Positions 1-10,255 of a stretch of 64,000 nucleotides of DNA are shown here, in pieces (positions within the stretch are counted from its first letter, which is position 1; every line of letters starts with the position of its first letter). The translations under genes were made by a program, and so were the position numbers. The DNA is from Pseudorasbora parva. Taxonomy: Eukaryota > Chordata > Actinopteri > Cypriniformes > Gobionidae. The notes below the pieces were generated by a model, which saw nothing but the letters and a program-made list of their open reading frames with translations, was not told the origin of the DNA and did not search any database. Location of the stretch: contig NC_090177.1 of NCBI RefSeq assembly GCF_024679245.1, positions 51,383,478 through 51,447,477 on the forward strand, given 5' to 3'.

Positions 1-158
1 TTAAAGTAATGTAATCGTCAGGTTTTAGCCAGGTTTCTGTCAAGCACAGCACATCTAAGTTATGATCTATAATCATATCATTAACAATAAGCGCTTTTGG
101 AGAAAGGGATCGAATATTCAGTAACCCGAGCTTTATCAATTGTTCATCCGTATTATAT
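1..158 (-). pseudogene. LINE endonuclease N-terminal fragment
   Basis: Read on the minus strand, this stretch translates to the start of an apurinic-type endonuclease of a non-LTR retrotransposon: [11 protein letters not shown], then [15 protein letters not shown]. The Asn of the N-I-R-S motif and the Glu of the ETW motif are the first two catalytic blocks of this endonuclease family. The rest of the domain lies beyond the left edge of the window. It belongs to the same element as the esterase fragment at 518-1330 and is separated from it by the solo LTR at 164-512. It is a remnant and not a host gene. Confidence 0.75.
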
Positions 159-163
159 CTGTT

Positions 164-512
164 TGTGGTGTGACAGGCAGCAGGGCGAGGGACCGCGAGA
201 GTGGGCCGGTGATTAATGTTGACGAGTGCCAGCTGCATGACACACCGGTCTCGTCTCGCGGCCATGTGACGGGAGCATAAAAGGAGGAGCAAGGACAGCG
301 GGAGAGAGGGCCAGGCCTGGACTTTATGTTATGTTTTGTTTATGTGTTAGTGGGCAGTCGTCCGTGAGGGGCTGCCCACATTTTATTTTGTGTGTTTGCG
401 GGCAGTCGTCCGTGAGGGTTTTACTTTCGTTTTGTTTATTTATGTTGAATAAATGTTGTTGAACGTTCGCCGGTTCTCGCCTCCTTCCTTCCCATCTACG
501 AACCGTGTTGCA
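164..512 (+). mobile_element. Solo LTR of a Ty3/Gypsy-like retrotransposon
   Basis: A 349-bp segment begins TGTGGTGTGACAG and ends GTGTTGCA, so it has TG...CA termini. It is flanked by the perfect 5-bp direct repeat CTGTT (159-163 and 513-517). Inside are a TATA-like ATAAAAG at 277-283 and a polyadenylation signal AATAAA at 450-455, which set the plus orientation. Two copies of a motif containing GGGCAGTCGTCCGTGAGGG (one starts GCGGGCAG) lie near 351 and 399. No internal retroelement sequence is present. Boundaries are read from the sequence; the Gypsy assignment is inferred from the 5-bp duplication and general fish LTR character. Confidence 0.75.
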
Positions 513-517
513 CTGTT

Positions 518-1330
518 GTTTATTTGTTGGTCATCAATTAAATTTTTACTGTTAAATGTTTTTTTAATGTTTTTTTTCTGTTTACTAATTCGGGAAAGGG
601 ACACAGTCTCTATGCGATAATATCTAGGTGAAAGAGTCTCTATGTGCTGGGATTTAGCTGACTTTGGTGACGTGAGACAGCTAGCAGACGGTTGGTTCAG
701 CCAGTTTGTCTGCTTCCTGACCTGGGCCCCAGTGAGTCAAGGTTTAGCTCTAAGACTATGTGCCAAATTACTAGAGAGAAGAGCAGCACCAGCCCAGGAG
801 GGATGAAAGCAGTCTATCTTCAACAGGTCAGGTCTGCCCCAAAACCTTTTCCAATTGTCTATGAACCCTATGTTATTTTGCAGACACCACTTAGACAACC
901 AGCCATTGAGTGATGATAATCTGCTAACTATTTCATCACTCCTTTTAGCAGGGAGGGGACCAGAGAAAAATACTGCCATTGACATAGTACTTGCGAGTTT
1001 ACACACCTCTTTAATGTTAACTTTGATGATCTCCGACTGGCGAAGTCGAACATCATTAGTGCCAACGTGAATAATAATCTTAGAGAATTTATGATTAGAT
1101 TTAGCCAGCAGTTTTAAATTTGCTTTGATGTCAGGCGCTCTTGCTCCTGGTAAACATGTGACTATGGTGGCTGGTGTCTATATTTTCATATTCTGTGTAA
1201 TAGAATCGCCAATAACTAAGGTACTTTCAACAGGATCCTTAGTGGGTACGTCACTGAGGGGGGAGAACCTGTTTGATGTTCTAATCGGAACGGAATCCAA
1301 AACTTACCACAGTTGTTTGATTGAGTCTAT
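518..1330 (-). pseudogene. LINE ORF with SGNH-esterase-like domain, broken
   Basis: The minus-strand frame carries the four blocks expected of an SGNH/GDSL hydrolase: GDSIT at about 1196-1210, a CLPGA glycine block near 1147, HVGTNDVRL near 1047-1073, and DCFHPSW near 795-815. An in-frame TAG at 1180-1178, just after the GDS block, breaks the frame; otherwise it is open from about 1291 down to 740. Esterase domains are known in the ORFs of CR1-like non-LTR retrotransposons. The order esterase then endonuclease (1-158) fits one minus-strand LINE whose 5' side is near 1330. The stretch 518-690 linking them shows no motif. It is a dead element, not a cellular esterase. Confidence 0.75.
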
Positions 1331-3808
1331 TTAAAGGGAGGGTGAAACACTCAGTTTCAGTCAATATCATGTCAATCTTGAGTACCTATAGAGTAGTATT
1401 GCATCCTTCATATCTCCGAAAATTCTTTAGTTTTATTATATTTATAAAATAAATATAGGCTGTACCGAGTCTTTCCGGAAAAACGGCTGGAGTGCCTGGA
1501 GGCCTATAGAGTGGGCGGAGCTAAATAATGACGAGCGCACACAAAGCGGTGACGTCCTCAAGCGTGGAGAAGAAAACATTACTCTAATAAACCATGTCTA
1601 TCAATCAGATTCAACTAATACAGATATGATCCAGAATCAGATCCGGAGGCTGAAATAAGTTGAACAGGAGAAGCAACAACAGCAGGACGTCCGTCTCTGT
1701 GGTATGTACTGTATTTAGTGGCCTCTCAACATTTGTGACCCGTCACGGAAACCAGGGACACAAGTTGGCAGCTCTACTTTTGAGCAAAATGAGAAAGAAG
1801 CGTTTTTTGTTTTGTTTTTTTTAATATGATTTTTGCTTTTTTGCAGAATCTTTTAGTTGAAATCATAAAGAAGCCTCTCCGTGTTTGAGATGGCATTAAT
1901 TGTATATATAAAAGTGTACATTTTGAGGTTGAATCGCCTTGTTTTATATGTGTGTATTTCCATACTGGCTTTTGTTATTGCCCCGCCCTCCAAGGGACGC
2001 GTGGCTAATTATTTATGCAGCGCACTGGCCGGCTATAGAGATGATCTGAGCGACAATGAAAGCAGCATAATAAGACTGAATAATACCCTAATCAGGGTTG
2101 CCATATTGGGCGGTTTCGCAATCTATTTTGCGGGCAAAAGTGGGTTTGGGCGGGTGGATAAAAATTGGGCTGGTTTTGGAACAGTGCGGAGGGTTTTTTG
2201 TAGCCAAAACACCGGCACTTCAGATCCTTCTTCCTGCGACCCTCTGTTCAACAGGCAGCAGTCTCACTCACTCACACACACACACACACTACAGCTCTGG
2301 CTTGGCTGACGTGCTTTGTCTAGAGATGGCCCACCGTGCACGAACGTTCTGCTTCTGCAAAGACTGACACATGTTGTCCAAATAATATGGTCAGCGTGAT
2401 TTTCATGTAATGTTATTCATGCCTATGCATGTTTCATGTATTTTGAAATAATTGAAATGTTAAAGTGGGTTATTTTGTATATCCATATATCCACTCAAAA
2501 AAAACACTCATTGACCGCCTAAAAGTTGATCACATTATTTTCCGTGACAAGCTTATAGTTTAATAGCATAATAATCAGACTGCCTTTTCTTCTGGAATCA
2601 ATAGAATGACTACGGACAGAGGCATAGAAAGTCTGTGTACTTTTTTGTTCATTAATTATTCTATTTCAGAATGAAAGATGTAATTTAAAAAAGGCTGCAG
2701 CTTGATTTTTTTGTTTAAAAGAAAAAAAAGCAGATATGGCTGTATTTTGTTTTCCAAATGTATTGTCATCAAATAATAGTATTAGAAGATTGGACGACAT
2801 TTCCGAAATGTTTTTAATTTGTAGGCCTAATCATTATTTGTAAGTTTATTGTGTTTCATTTTACTGATCCTTTATCTGGAAATAATTGTACAAAAGAACA
2901 TTTGTAAATTTACATTTTTTTATATGAATCTGTTCGTTTTTAGTTTATAAAAATGCAAAACGTAGCTAGTCTAATTTAAAAAACAAAAAATCCAAAAATA
3001 AGTTATTTTATTTTGTGCGCATATGGAATTTGTGTATAGCCTACATTTTGATATTAATTGTGTTATTCAAAGTAGTATTTAAAGATACAACAACCATTCC
3101 ATTTAATTATTTTTTTTTTCCATGGTTAAAAACAAAAAATGAATGGACTGAAAAGTACCGTTGCATTCATTTCACTGAATGTTGTTTCTGAAATCAGATA
3201 GGCTAGTCGATACACGGGTAATTTTAAAGCTTGTAAATGATTTCAATGTATTTAAACGAGAAACAAGCAAAAAAAATGGGCAGGTTTTAGCCAACAGCAC
3301 AGACATTTGAAGCAATTTTATTCACTGCCTGTTTCCAAAGCACGACCGTGAACCTTTATCGTTGGGACCACTCCGTCAAAAACACACTTCTTTGGTAACA
3401 TTGTTGATTTCGTGACAGCAGTGACCGTGGAGATCCACTTTTCTGACACGACTGAAGCGTGATGTTGTGATGCTTCCCGTCATCTCTGCGTTGCACAGAC
3501 GAATGGATCTACACCCATAGGAATAAAGTGGAGCGCGGCGCGACAGAAGTGTTGCACGGACGAGTGGATCTGCAGCTGAGAGCAGTTCTTTATGGGCGGC
3601 GTGCATCTAGTCACGCGCGCGTGCACCCTTCCGGGAGAAGAGCCCGTACGGCCCATACAAGGACCTTCCGCTCTATTAATGTCAAGCTGACCCATACTCG
3701 AAAAAAACTGAGAAACCGGAAGGAGTATTTATGACACAGAAATACTCCATCAAATGTCCAACTTAGTGTTTGAAACTTTGTCTATGTTTAGGATGGGAAT
3801 CCAAGTCT
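1331..3808. other. Gene-free stretch, unclassified repeat-like DNA
   Basis: No convincing coding region was found. The first 300 bases continue directly from the LINE 5' side and may be its untranslated leader. A short (CA)n tract lies at about 2274-2289. The remainder is AT-rich with several T or A runs, and only short open frames with no recognisable motif occur. Confidence 0.5.
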
Positions 3809-3812
3809 TTAA

Positions 3813-5104
3813 AGGGTCATGAAACCTCAAAACACTTTTTTTGAGATGTAAACAGATATGTATAGGCTGTACATCATTGAAAACACTAAGGGTACTCATT
3901 AATGGTATTCATATGAGAAAATAGTTATTTTTGCATTTTTCAGAGCGATTTCTGTCTTCCGGTTTGAAAAGCTGAGTCGGAGCAACGTCACAAATGCTGA
4001 CGTCAGCGTGTGCTTTCGGCCCGAGTATGGGGTGCTGGGGACATGCTGACGTCGACCGCTCCGAGCGATTCTCGATATATATTCATGACATAAAGCTAAT
4101 TCAGTCCAATCCCTGCGCTGTAGTATGCATACAAGATAATTTAGTTAATATGCATGAGACAGTCACTTCTGTCATCATTATTGTAGAGATATGGTGGGGA
4201 AGTTTTGGAAGCAGCGTCTGGAAAAGTCACGGAGGAAAGCTAGGCGTTGTGCTGATACGAAGTAACGTAAGGGCGCTGAGCGAGCTGTAACCGGCGCCGT
4301 CTGTGGAAGCCTTTGCTACAAAGGCTCGGTAAAGTAAAATTCACCTGAGGAATCGCATGCCGATCCTGCAAGCGTTGACTATCTAATTTATGTCAGGAGT
4401 GCAAAATAACCGATCTGTAATCTGTAGGCTAATGAACAAAAGCCACGTCCTCTCCGTTTTATGCACTAAACCGCATGTGTTCGGGCTCTTAGTGAAACAG
4501 TGTGCTGCATATTTGGACAGATATAGATTTAGCTGCCGAGTGATAGACAGCGCGGATCGTCACGGCAACCCAGCGCGCGTCGCTCTGTGCTTCAGATGCG
4601 CGGTCGAGACTAGCCTCAAACACCTTCGCTTTTACCCCGATCTAGAATTACAAATCTCTGTCGCATCGCATGTTGGGTGGTTCACGTTCTCTTATCACGT
4701 CGGCACGTTGTTCATCTTGCCAAACAGCGTGCATATTTGGACAAATATAGTTTTATCATGTTTGCAAAACATTTCGTCATGCAGAATACATTTACTTTCA
4801 TTTCTCACTGAATTATGCTGGTTTGAAGAGCTGAATGATTTGCGATCTCTGCTGCACGCCACTCATAGCTCTCTCAATCGCTATACTCATCCCTCATTTA
4901 ATCTCACTGTGGTAGCCAACTGCTGCTGTTGGTATCGCTAATCTTAATGCACATAATGACACTCCCCTATTTATGCAAACCATTCCCTCTTTCCACACAA
5001 TACCATCCCACCTTTTCACAGTCGACCACTCCCCTTTTAACAAGCCTTTTCAAATCGAAGGTGTGAAAAAAACACCGCCTCGGCAGGGGGGGTTTCATGA
5101 CCCT
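3813..5104. mobile_element. Non-autonomous TTAA-type DNA transposon
   Basis: The 1292-bp element starts AGGGTCATGAAACC and ends with the exact inverse GGTTTCATGACCCT, giving 14-bp perfect terminal inverted repeats. It is flanked by TTAA at 3809-3812 and 5105-5108. TTAA target duplications are typical of piggyBac and Kolobok superfamilies; which one cannot be decided here. The longest open frame inside (4390-4941, plus) has no transposase motif, so the copy is non-autonomous. The interior includes a GC-richer block around 3960-4060. Confidence 0.85.
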
Positions 5105-5159
5105 TTAACAGTTTAAAAAGCTCAGTTTGCATGAAACAGCATTTCACCCCCCCCCCCCC

Positions 5160-5550
5160 TTTAATCCATGCTCCAGACCAAAAACAATCTGTAATTAAAC
5201 AGCATCTCAGTTCCTTGGACTCAACCGTTCAGTTGAGCCTAAGAAACCTTGGTGTTCGGATCGACCAATCAATGTCTCTGGATGGTCATTCAGGCAGTTG
5301 ATCAGAAACTGTTTTTATTATTTTAGAAATATCTCTAAACTGAGGACATTGTTGACCAAAGTTACAATGGTGTTGATTGTTCATGCTTTCATTTCTTTGC
5401 GTTTAGATTACTGTAATTCGCTTTTTACTTACTTTAACAAATCTTCTCTGAGAGTCATCCAAATGGAGATGACTCAAATGTAAAATGCTGCAGCCATCTG
5501 TGTGCGTGCGTCTAAACCATTCCCCCTTTAGAATATTTTTAAAAATATAT
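5160..5550 (+). pseudogene. Degraded LINE reverse-transcriptase C-terminal scrap
   Basis: The plus strand encodes a frameshifted remnant of the region after the reverse-transcriptase core. A stretch resembling the LGVRIDQSMSLDGH block at about 5249-5290 is followed by FISLRLDYCNSLF at 5389-5427. R-x-DYCN-x-L is a block typical of L2/CR1/Rex-type LINE ORF2; the same block (RVDYCNGLL) occurs in the better-preserved LINE at 63.1 kb. Stops and frame changes show it is dead. A C13-type homopolymer at about 5147-5159 precedes it. Confidence 0.65.
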
Positions 5551-5899
5551 TTAAAACGTCTGATCTGTGACAAGCAAGTATTGTTGGTGAATTTTATTTA
5601 TTATTATTTAGTGATGAGTTTAGTCAAACATTATTCTTCCTGATACCGTTTGTTTTGCCTCTTTTGTTTTAAGCAATTATGTGTTTTGTTTACACTGTAA
5701 TAATAACCACAACTTACCTAAAATTCCAAGTCAAATTGCCCAGCTAAAGGAAATACTGATCACCATAATGGTGACCAAACTATTTCTATAAAAAATTCAA
5801 ATCTAAACCGGTTAATTCTCAATAAGAGCTTCTATAGACGTCTTTCAGGGTTGGAGCCAAACTCTGCAGGACAGCGGCTCACTAGGACCGAACCTAGAA

Positions 5900-6017
5900 A
5901 AACAATGGTATAATTGTACCCTAAGGACCAAATTGTGTACCTTTAAAGGTACATTTATTTGTTTTGTTCCCCAAAGAACAAAATTGTACCTCCACTGTAC
6001 CTTTTTTCTGAGAGTGT
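5900..6017. repeat. Probable terminus of a dispersed DNA transposon
   Basis: The segment has a self-complementary core TGTACCTTTAAAGGTACA near 5936-5953 and ends GTACCTTTTTTCTGAGAGTG, which resembles common fish transposon ends. The other terminus was not located, so class and limits are uncertain. It lies directly upstream of the SNTX-like first coding exon. Confidence 0.35.
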
Positions 6018-6071
6018 GTATATTATAAATATTCTAAGTATAAATCACCATTTTTTTGTTCTTTACTGCAG

Positions 6072-6164
6072 CCTTGGCATCAGAGCCCATTGAAGTGGCA
6101 GCTCTAGGAAGACCTCTGTTTCCTGGTATGCTGTATGACTGCCGCAAGGATACCTTCATTCCAG
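6072..6164 (+). CDS. SNTX-like (stonustoxin-family) protein, first recognisable coding exon
   Basis: This 93-bp exon lies between an acceptor (TTTACTGCAG ending 6071) and a donor (CCAG|GTGCTT, GT at 6165). It encodes the N-terminus of a stonustoxin/verrucotoxin-like protein: LASEPIEVAALGRP then a LYDCR block. Family members normally start just upstream of the ALGRP block. Here the codon at that place (6074-6076, context GCC TTG GCA) is TTG, one base from ATG, and no in-frame ATG precedes the block inside the exon. Translation would then need a non-ATG start, an upstream exon not identified here, or the copy has lost its start. The exon ends in phase 1 and joins the next exon in frame. These proteins in fish are a broad family of cytosolic-looking proteins without signal peptides; toxicity applies only to certain venomous lineages. 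Confidence 0.8.
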
Positions 6165-6330
6165 GTGCTTTACCAACCTAAAATAAAATTATATAAATGA
6201 AGGTTTATGTCCCCTCTTCACCAAATGTTGGCTCACTAGTACTTGTGTTACAACACAATAAAACCTGCATTAATCTTCACCAGTACATTGCGTCCTCATA
6301 CAGGACTGTTAAAGTCATTTCTCATTTCAG

Positions 6331-8031
6331 GTGTTACTCTGTGGGATAAGAAGTCACTGAGAGAAGATTTGGACAGCCGTGTACAGCACAAGACAGATTT
6401 TGACTTCAGTAGCTCTGACTCTCTCTCTAGTAAGGCCAGTCTTCTGGATGTAAGTGCTTCCCTGAAGGCCAGCTTCTTAGGAGGGCTGGTGGAGGTGGGA
6501 GGATCTGCCAAGTATCTGCGAGACACCAAATCCTCAAACCAACAGTCCAGAGTAACAATGCATTACAGTGAAACCTCCAGATTCGAACAGCTCACTATGA
6601 CCCATCTGGGCCAGATCACCTACCCTCAGGTGTTTGACCAGAAAACTGCTACTCATGTGGTCACGGCTGTACTGTACGGAGCTCAGGCCTTCATGGTGTT
6701 TGATCGGAGATTTTCAGAAGAAGAACAAAAGCAGGAGATTGAGGGAAAACTGAATGTCATGGTCAAGAAGATCCCTCTGTTTTCTATTGAGGGACAAGGA
6801 GCTTTAGAAATGACAGATAGTGATAAGAAAATGGCTGATAGTGTTGATTGCAGATTTCATGGTGACTTCCACCTTCATCAGAACCCCACCACTTACACAG
6901 AGGCCGTAGATGTGTTCAAAAAGCTCCCCACTATCCTGAAGGAGAATCCACAGAATGCAGTTCCAATCAAAGTCTGGCTCTATCCTCTTTCTCTACTAGA
7001 TTCAAGAGCTGCAAAGCTGGAGAGAGAAATCACCACACGTCTGGTTACCAACATTGAAGATATAATGGAGGGGCTGGGAGAAGTAGAGAGAACATACAAC
7101 GACCTGTCTAGAAAAACACTGGTGAATGTTTTCAATGATATTAAAGAGAGGCTGCAGTCATTTCAGAGCTCATTCAGCATTTACAAGACAATGCTCCTGA
7201 AAGCAGTGGCCAGGGTCTTACCTGCTATACGAGGAGGAGAGATGGAGGAGAAGTCGCTAGAAGACATTCAGAAGATCCACTACAGCTCCCCTTTTAAAGC
7301 GGACAGGCTTAACCAGTGGTTAGATGGTGCAAAGTCTGAACTTGACCTCTTGAGTTCTCACACCAAGATGCTGGAGGGAATCCCAACTGAGGACTCGGAT
7401 CGTCTCAACAACATCTTCTTTAATCTTAATATTGATGTTGTGGTGTGCTTGACCTTCACATCTCTGAAGTATGAAGACCTGTATATTTCAACCCTGAAGG
7501 AGTTTCTGGAATCTGACAAGTTTAAAGTGCTAGATGGGGAACAAACCATGGTTTCTGTTGCATCTGTTAGAAAGTGGTTCAATGATCCTGCTATCATCTC
7601 AAAGATGAGAGAGACCTTAATTCTTTTCAAAAGTTTTTCAGAGGCTAATAAAGATGAAAATAGATACAGATTCATTTTGTCGGCCATCTCCGATCCATCC
7701 AGTCCAGGCTCGTCCATTCGTCTGTATGAAAAAGGGCAGCTGACAGACACTCAGTTCCAGCCCGTGTCGAAGCCTCCGCCACCAGAAGCGAAGGAGACCC
7801 TGAAGCGCAGTGTGTCCCTGAAACTGCAGAAGTCCCCAACTGGAGAAACTGTGCAGTACAGAGTGGAGTACCGGCAGGTGAATGGGGAACAGTGGCATGT
7901 CATAAACACACCTGATGAAGTCTTTACCCTGAGTTTGGAGTTTGGAAAGCAGTACTTGATCCGCTACAGGGTAGTGGGTAAAGTGGGAGTGAGTGAGGCC
8001 AGTGACACTATCGGCCCCATACCGTCTCAGG
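6331..8031 (+). CDS. SNTX-like protein, main exon: MACPF-like, helical, thioredoxin-like and FN3 parts
   Basis: This single 1701-bp exon is open throughout. Its acceptor is CTCATTTCAG ending 6330 and its donor CAGG|GTAAGT has the intron GT at 8032; it runs phase 1 to phase 1. The first 260 or so codons correspond to the MACPF/CDC-like region of stonustoxin-type proteins, with SLSSKASLLDVSASLKASFL near the start. Next comes a helical region (about codons 250-370), then a thioredoxin-like region (about 380-490, including LTFTSLKYEDLYI). The exon ends with a fibronectin-III-like segment (YRVEYRQVNGEQW to YLIRYRVVGKVGVSEAS). Domain order follows the known family architecture. No membrane or signal segment is seen, and no frameshift or stop is present, which argues for a working or recently lost gene. 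The pore-forming ability of this copy cannot be judged. Confidence 0.88.
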
Positions 8032-8436
8032 GTAAGTGCCATATTCATATTCATATTCACATTCACATTTATTTATTTTTAATTTTTTAAAAAAAAAATC
8101 ATCTTTATCTTTAAAAAAATATTTGCTTCATTCACACAATCAATGTTTGTATTGACAACCTTATTACCTAAAGGTGTGGCTTTTGTGTCAGAGCAATAAT
8201 CAAAAACTCATTGGCCCTCATTTATCAATCTTGCGTAGAAACGGCCGTATATGTTGGCGTAAGATTATGCTTACACTCCTCTTACCGTCTGATTTATGAA
8301 GCTGTGCGCACCTCTGCAATCCAGGTGTACGCAATACCTGCCCTTGATAAATGCCACAGCTGAAAACGGATGTCATTAGAATAACACGCCCCTATATATT
8401 CAAGTCTTCGCCTCCCCCACGCCCTCATTTTACACC

Positions 8437-8496
8437 ATGGACACACGGAAGACGGCAAAGAAGCGAAACTTCTCCGACGTGGAGATCGGGCACTGA
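8437..8496 (+). pseudogene. Myb-like protein start, truncated after 19 codons
   Basis: ATG in the context TACACCATGG opens a frame reading MDTRKTAKKRNFSDVEIGH and then TGA. The K-R-N-F-S-D-V-E-I string resembles the beginning of the Myb/SANT-like protein encoded by fish Harbinger transposons. Only the first exon-like start survives. It is a fragment and not a gene. Confidence 0.45.
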
Positions 8497-9548
8497 TTAG
8501 GACATAAGTCAATGGCCTGACTCCCTGATCAGTGCCCTGACTACTGAACTAGTGAGATGATTGAGACGAGCCCATAAAGAGACGATCACCAGAAAAGTGG
8601 AAAAAAACGAAACTGTTTTATTTGGGAGTTTAAAGAGTGGGATTAAAGGTGCTCACAAAAACAAAATATGGACCCAAATTATGAGTACTGTTAATAGTGT
8701 GGAGGTTGAGAAGTGCACTCCAACAGTTTAAATAGCTGTCTGGATGATAAATTACCATCACAATGCATTATTTTACAGCACATTTTGAAACAATTAGCAT
8801 TTAATTTCGTATCACGGCACATGTATTGGGATGTAAGATATGATGATGATGTGATGTGGAGTACCATTCATTCACATTATTACATGGCTCTGTGAAATAC
8901 TTGATTCTGATTGGTCAATCGTGCATTCCAGCGGTATGTTATTTCCAGATAACACCTGTTCATCCGGGTACTACAAGTTATCTTGACCGGTACTGCTTCT
9001 ATGCTTAACGCTGGCACCATCTTGTGGCTGTTAAATACTTAAACAGCCGTGGGTTACAATGGAAGACTTCAAGGCGGGGTTCCTTTATAAAGTTTTAAAT
9101 ATGGATATTTTTTTCTTACACAAACGCATCGATTCGAATCAGAAGGCTCTATTAACCCATCGGAGCCGTGTGGAGCACGTTATTTGGCAGACAGCTGCAT
9201 TTTTTTATGGACTTCAAAAACAGCTAACGTTACAACTACTGCTGGGATTAACGTTAGCCTGGACTTTTTAAATATAACTCCGATTGTATTTGTCTGAAAG
9301 AAGAATGTCATATACACCTATAATGACCTGAGGAGGAGTAAATCATTGCTTTCGTTTTAGGGTGAACTAACCCTTTCAGCATTAATTTTCAACATTTAGC
9401 AGCAATAGACAAAGGCTTAAGCCTTGTTTTTCTTTGCGGAAGCTTTGCGGAAGAAAATATTTAATCTCAAGACAATGTTTTGTGTCTAATTTAGTAGCCA
9501 TGTGTCTAGTAGCCATGTAATTTTGTGTCTAATGGCCATGTAATAAGC

Positions 9549-9682
9549 GGGATAATGTCCACCTAGCCGGTTGTTATCGCAGAATAAACCCCTTCAGAGT
9601 GATGCTCCGCTTCGCGTCGGGGTCCTGATCACTCTGAAGGGGTTTATTCTGTGATAACAACTAGCTGGGTGGACATTATCCC
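9549..9682. repeat. Large imperfect hairpin
   Basis: The left arm GGGATAATGTCCAC... to CTTCAGAGTGAT is answered by ATCACTCTGAAG... to GTGGACATTATCCC around a spacer of about 24 bases with CTCCGCTTCGCGTCGGGG. Arms of about 55 bp differ at only a few positions. Similarity continues outside with a small indel. It is probably a foldback-type or nested repeat within the surrounding transposon. Confidence 0.8.
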
Positions 9683-10255
9683 TTACTTAATAATTGCATG
9701 ACAATTTGTAAGATACTTATTATTATGAGGATGATGATGTCGCTTATTGTTATCAGTCTGAATTATTTTCAGTCCCAGAACCGTCAGGTAAAGCGCACAG
9801 ACTCAACTGGAGGAATACATACAAATCAAATGCTTTGGTATAGTCACACAAATTAAACATTGAAGTCCATGTTCCACAAAAATAAACACTGAAGTTTATA
9901 ATTACTATGTTGTTGTTGATGCTGGAAATTTGGTGTACGCACTTTTGATAAATAAGGGCCATTATGATTATCCTTTATGATTAATTATGAATATTTTAAT
10001 CAGTTAAATAGATTAACTTGATGTGGCCACATTATAATCATTTACATTTACATTTATGCATTTAGCAGACGCTTTTATCCAAAGCGACTTACAACTCAGG
10101 AGAACAGGAAGTGATCCGTCAAGAAGAGGCAACGAAACACAAAAAGTGCCCTAAATACCAAGATTTGTACACTGCTCAGAGTAGCAAAGACCAGAAAAGG
10201 AAAGAAGAAAGGAGAAATAGAGGGGGAAAGAGTTTTTTATTTTATTTTTTATTTT

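Larger units (their letters stand above)
8213..9960. mobile_element. GGCCCT-ended DNA transposon (Harbinger-like remnant?)
   Basis: The left end GGCCCTCATTTATCAA and right end TTGATAAATAAGGGCC form near-perfect inverted repeats, flanked by ATT on both sides (8210-8212 and 9961-9963). A short frame near the left end starts like the Myb/SANT protein of Harbinger elements (see 8437). A 3-bp duplication would suit PIF/Harbinger-like elements, though ATT is not their usual TWA target, so the class is tentative. The interior carries a large hairpin at 9549-9682 that is probably a separate nested element. No transposase is present. Confidence 0.65.

Noticed and set aside
692..913. Plus-strand frames over the LINE esterase region
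   Set aside because: They are the complement of the minus-strand esterase domain, which carries the recognisable blocks.
4390..4941. 183-codon plus-strand frame inside the TTAA transposon
   Set aside because: No transposase or other motif; the codon content looks like random frame, and the element is short.
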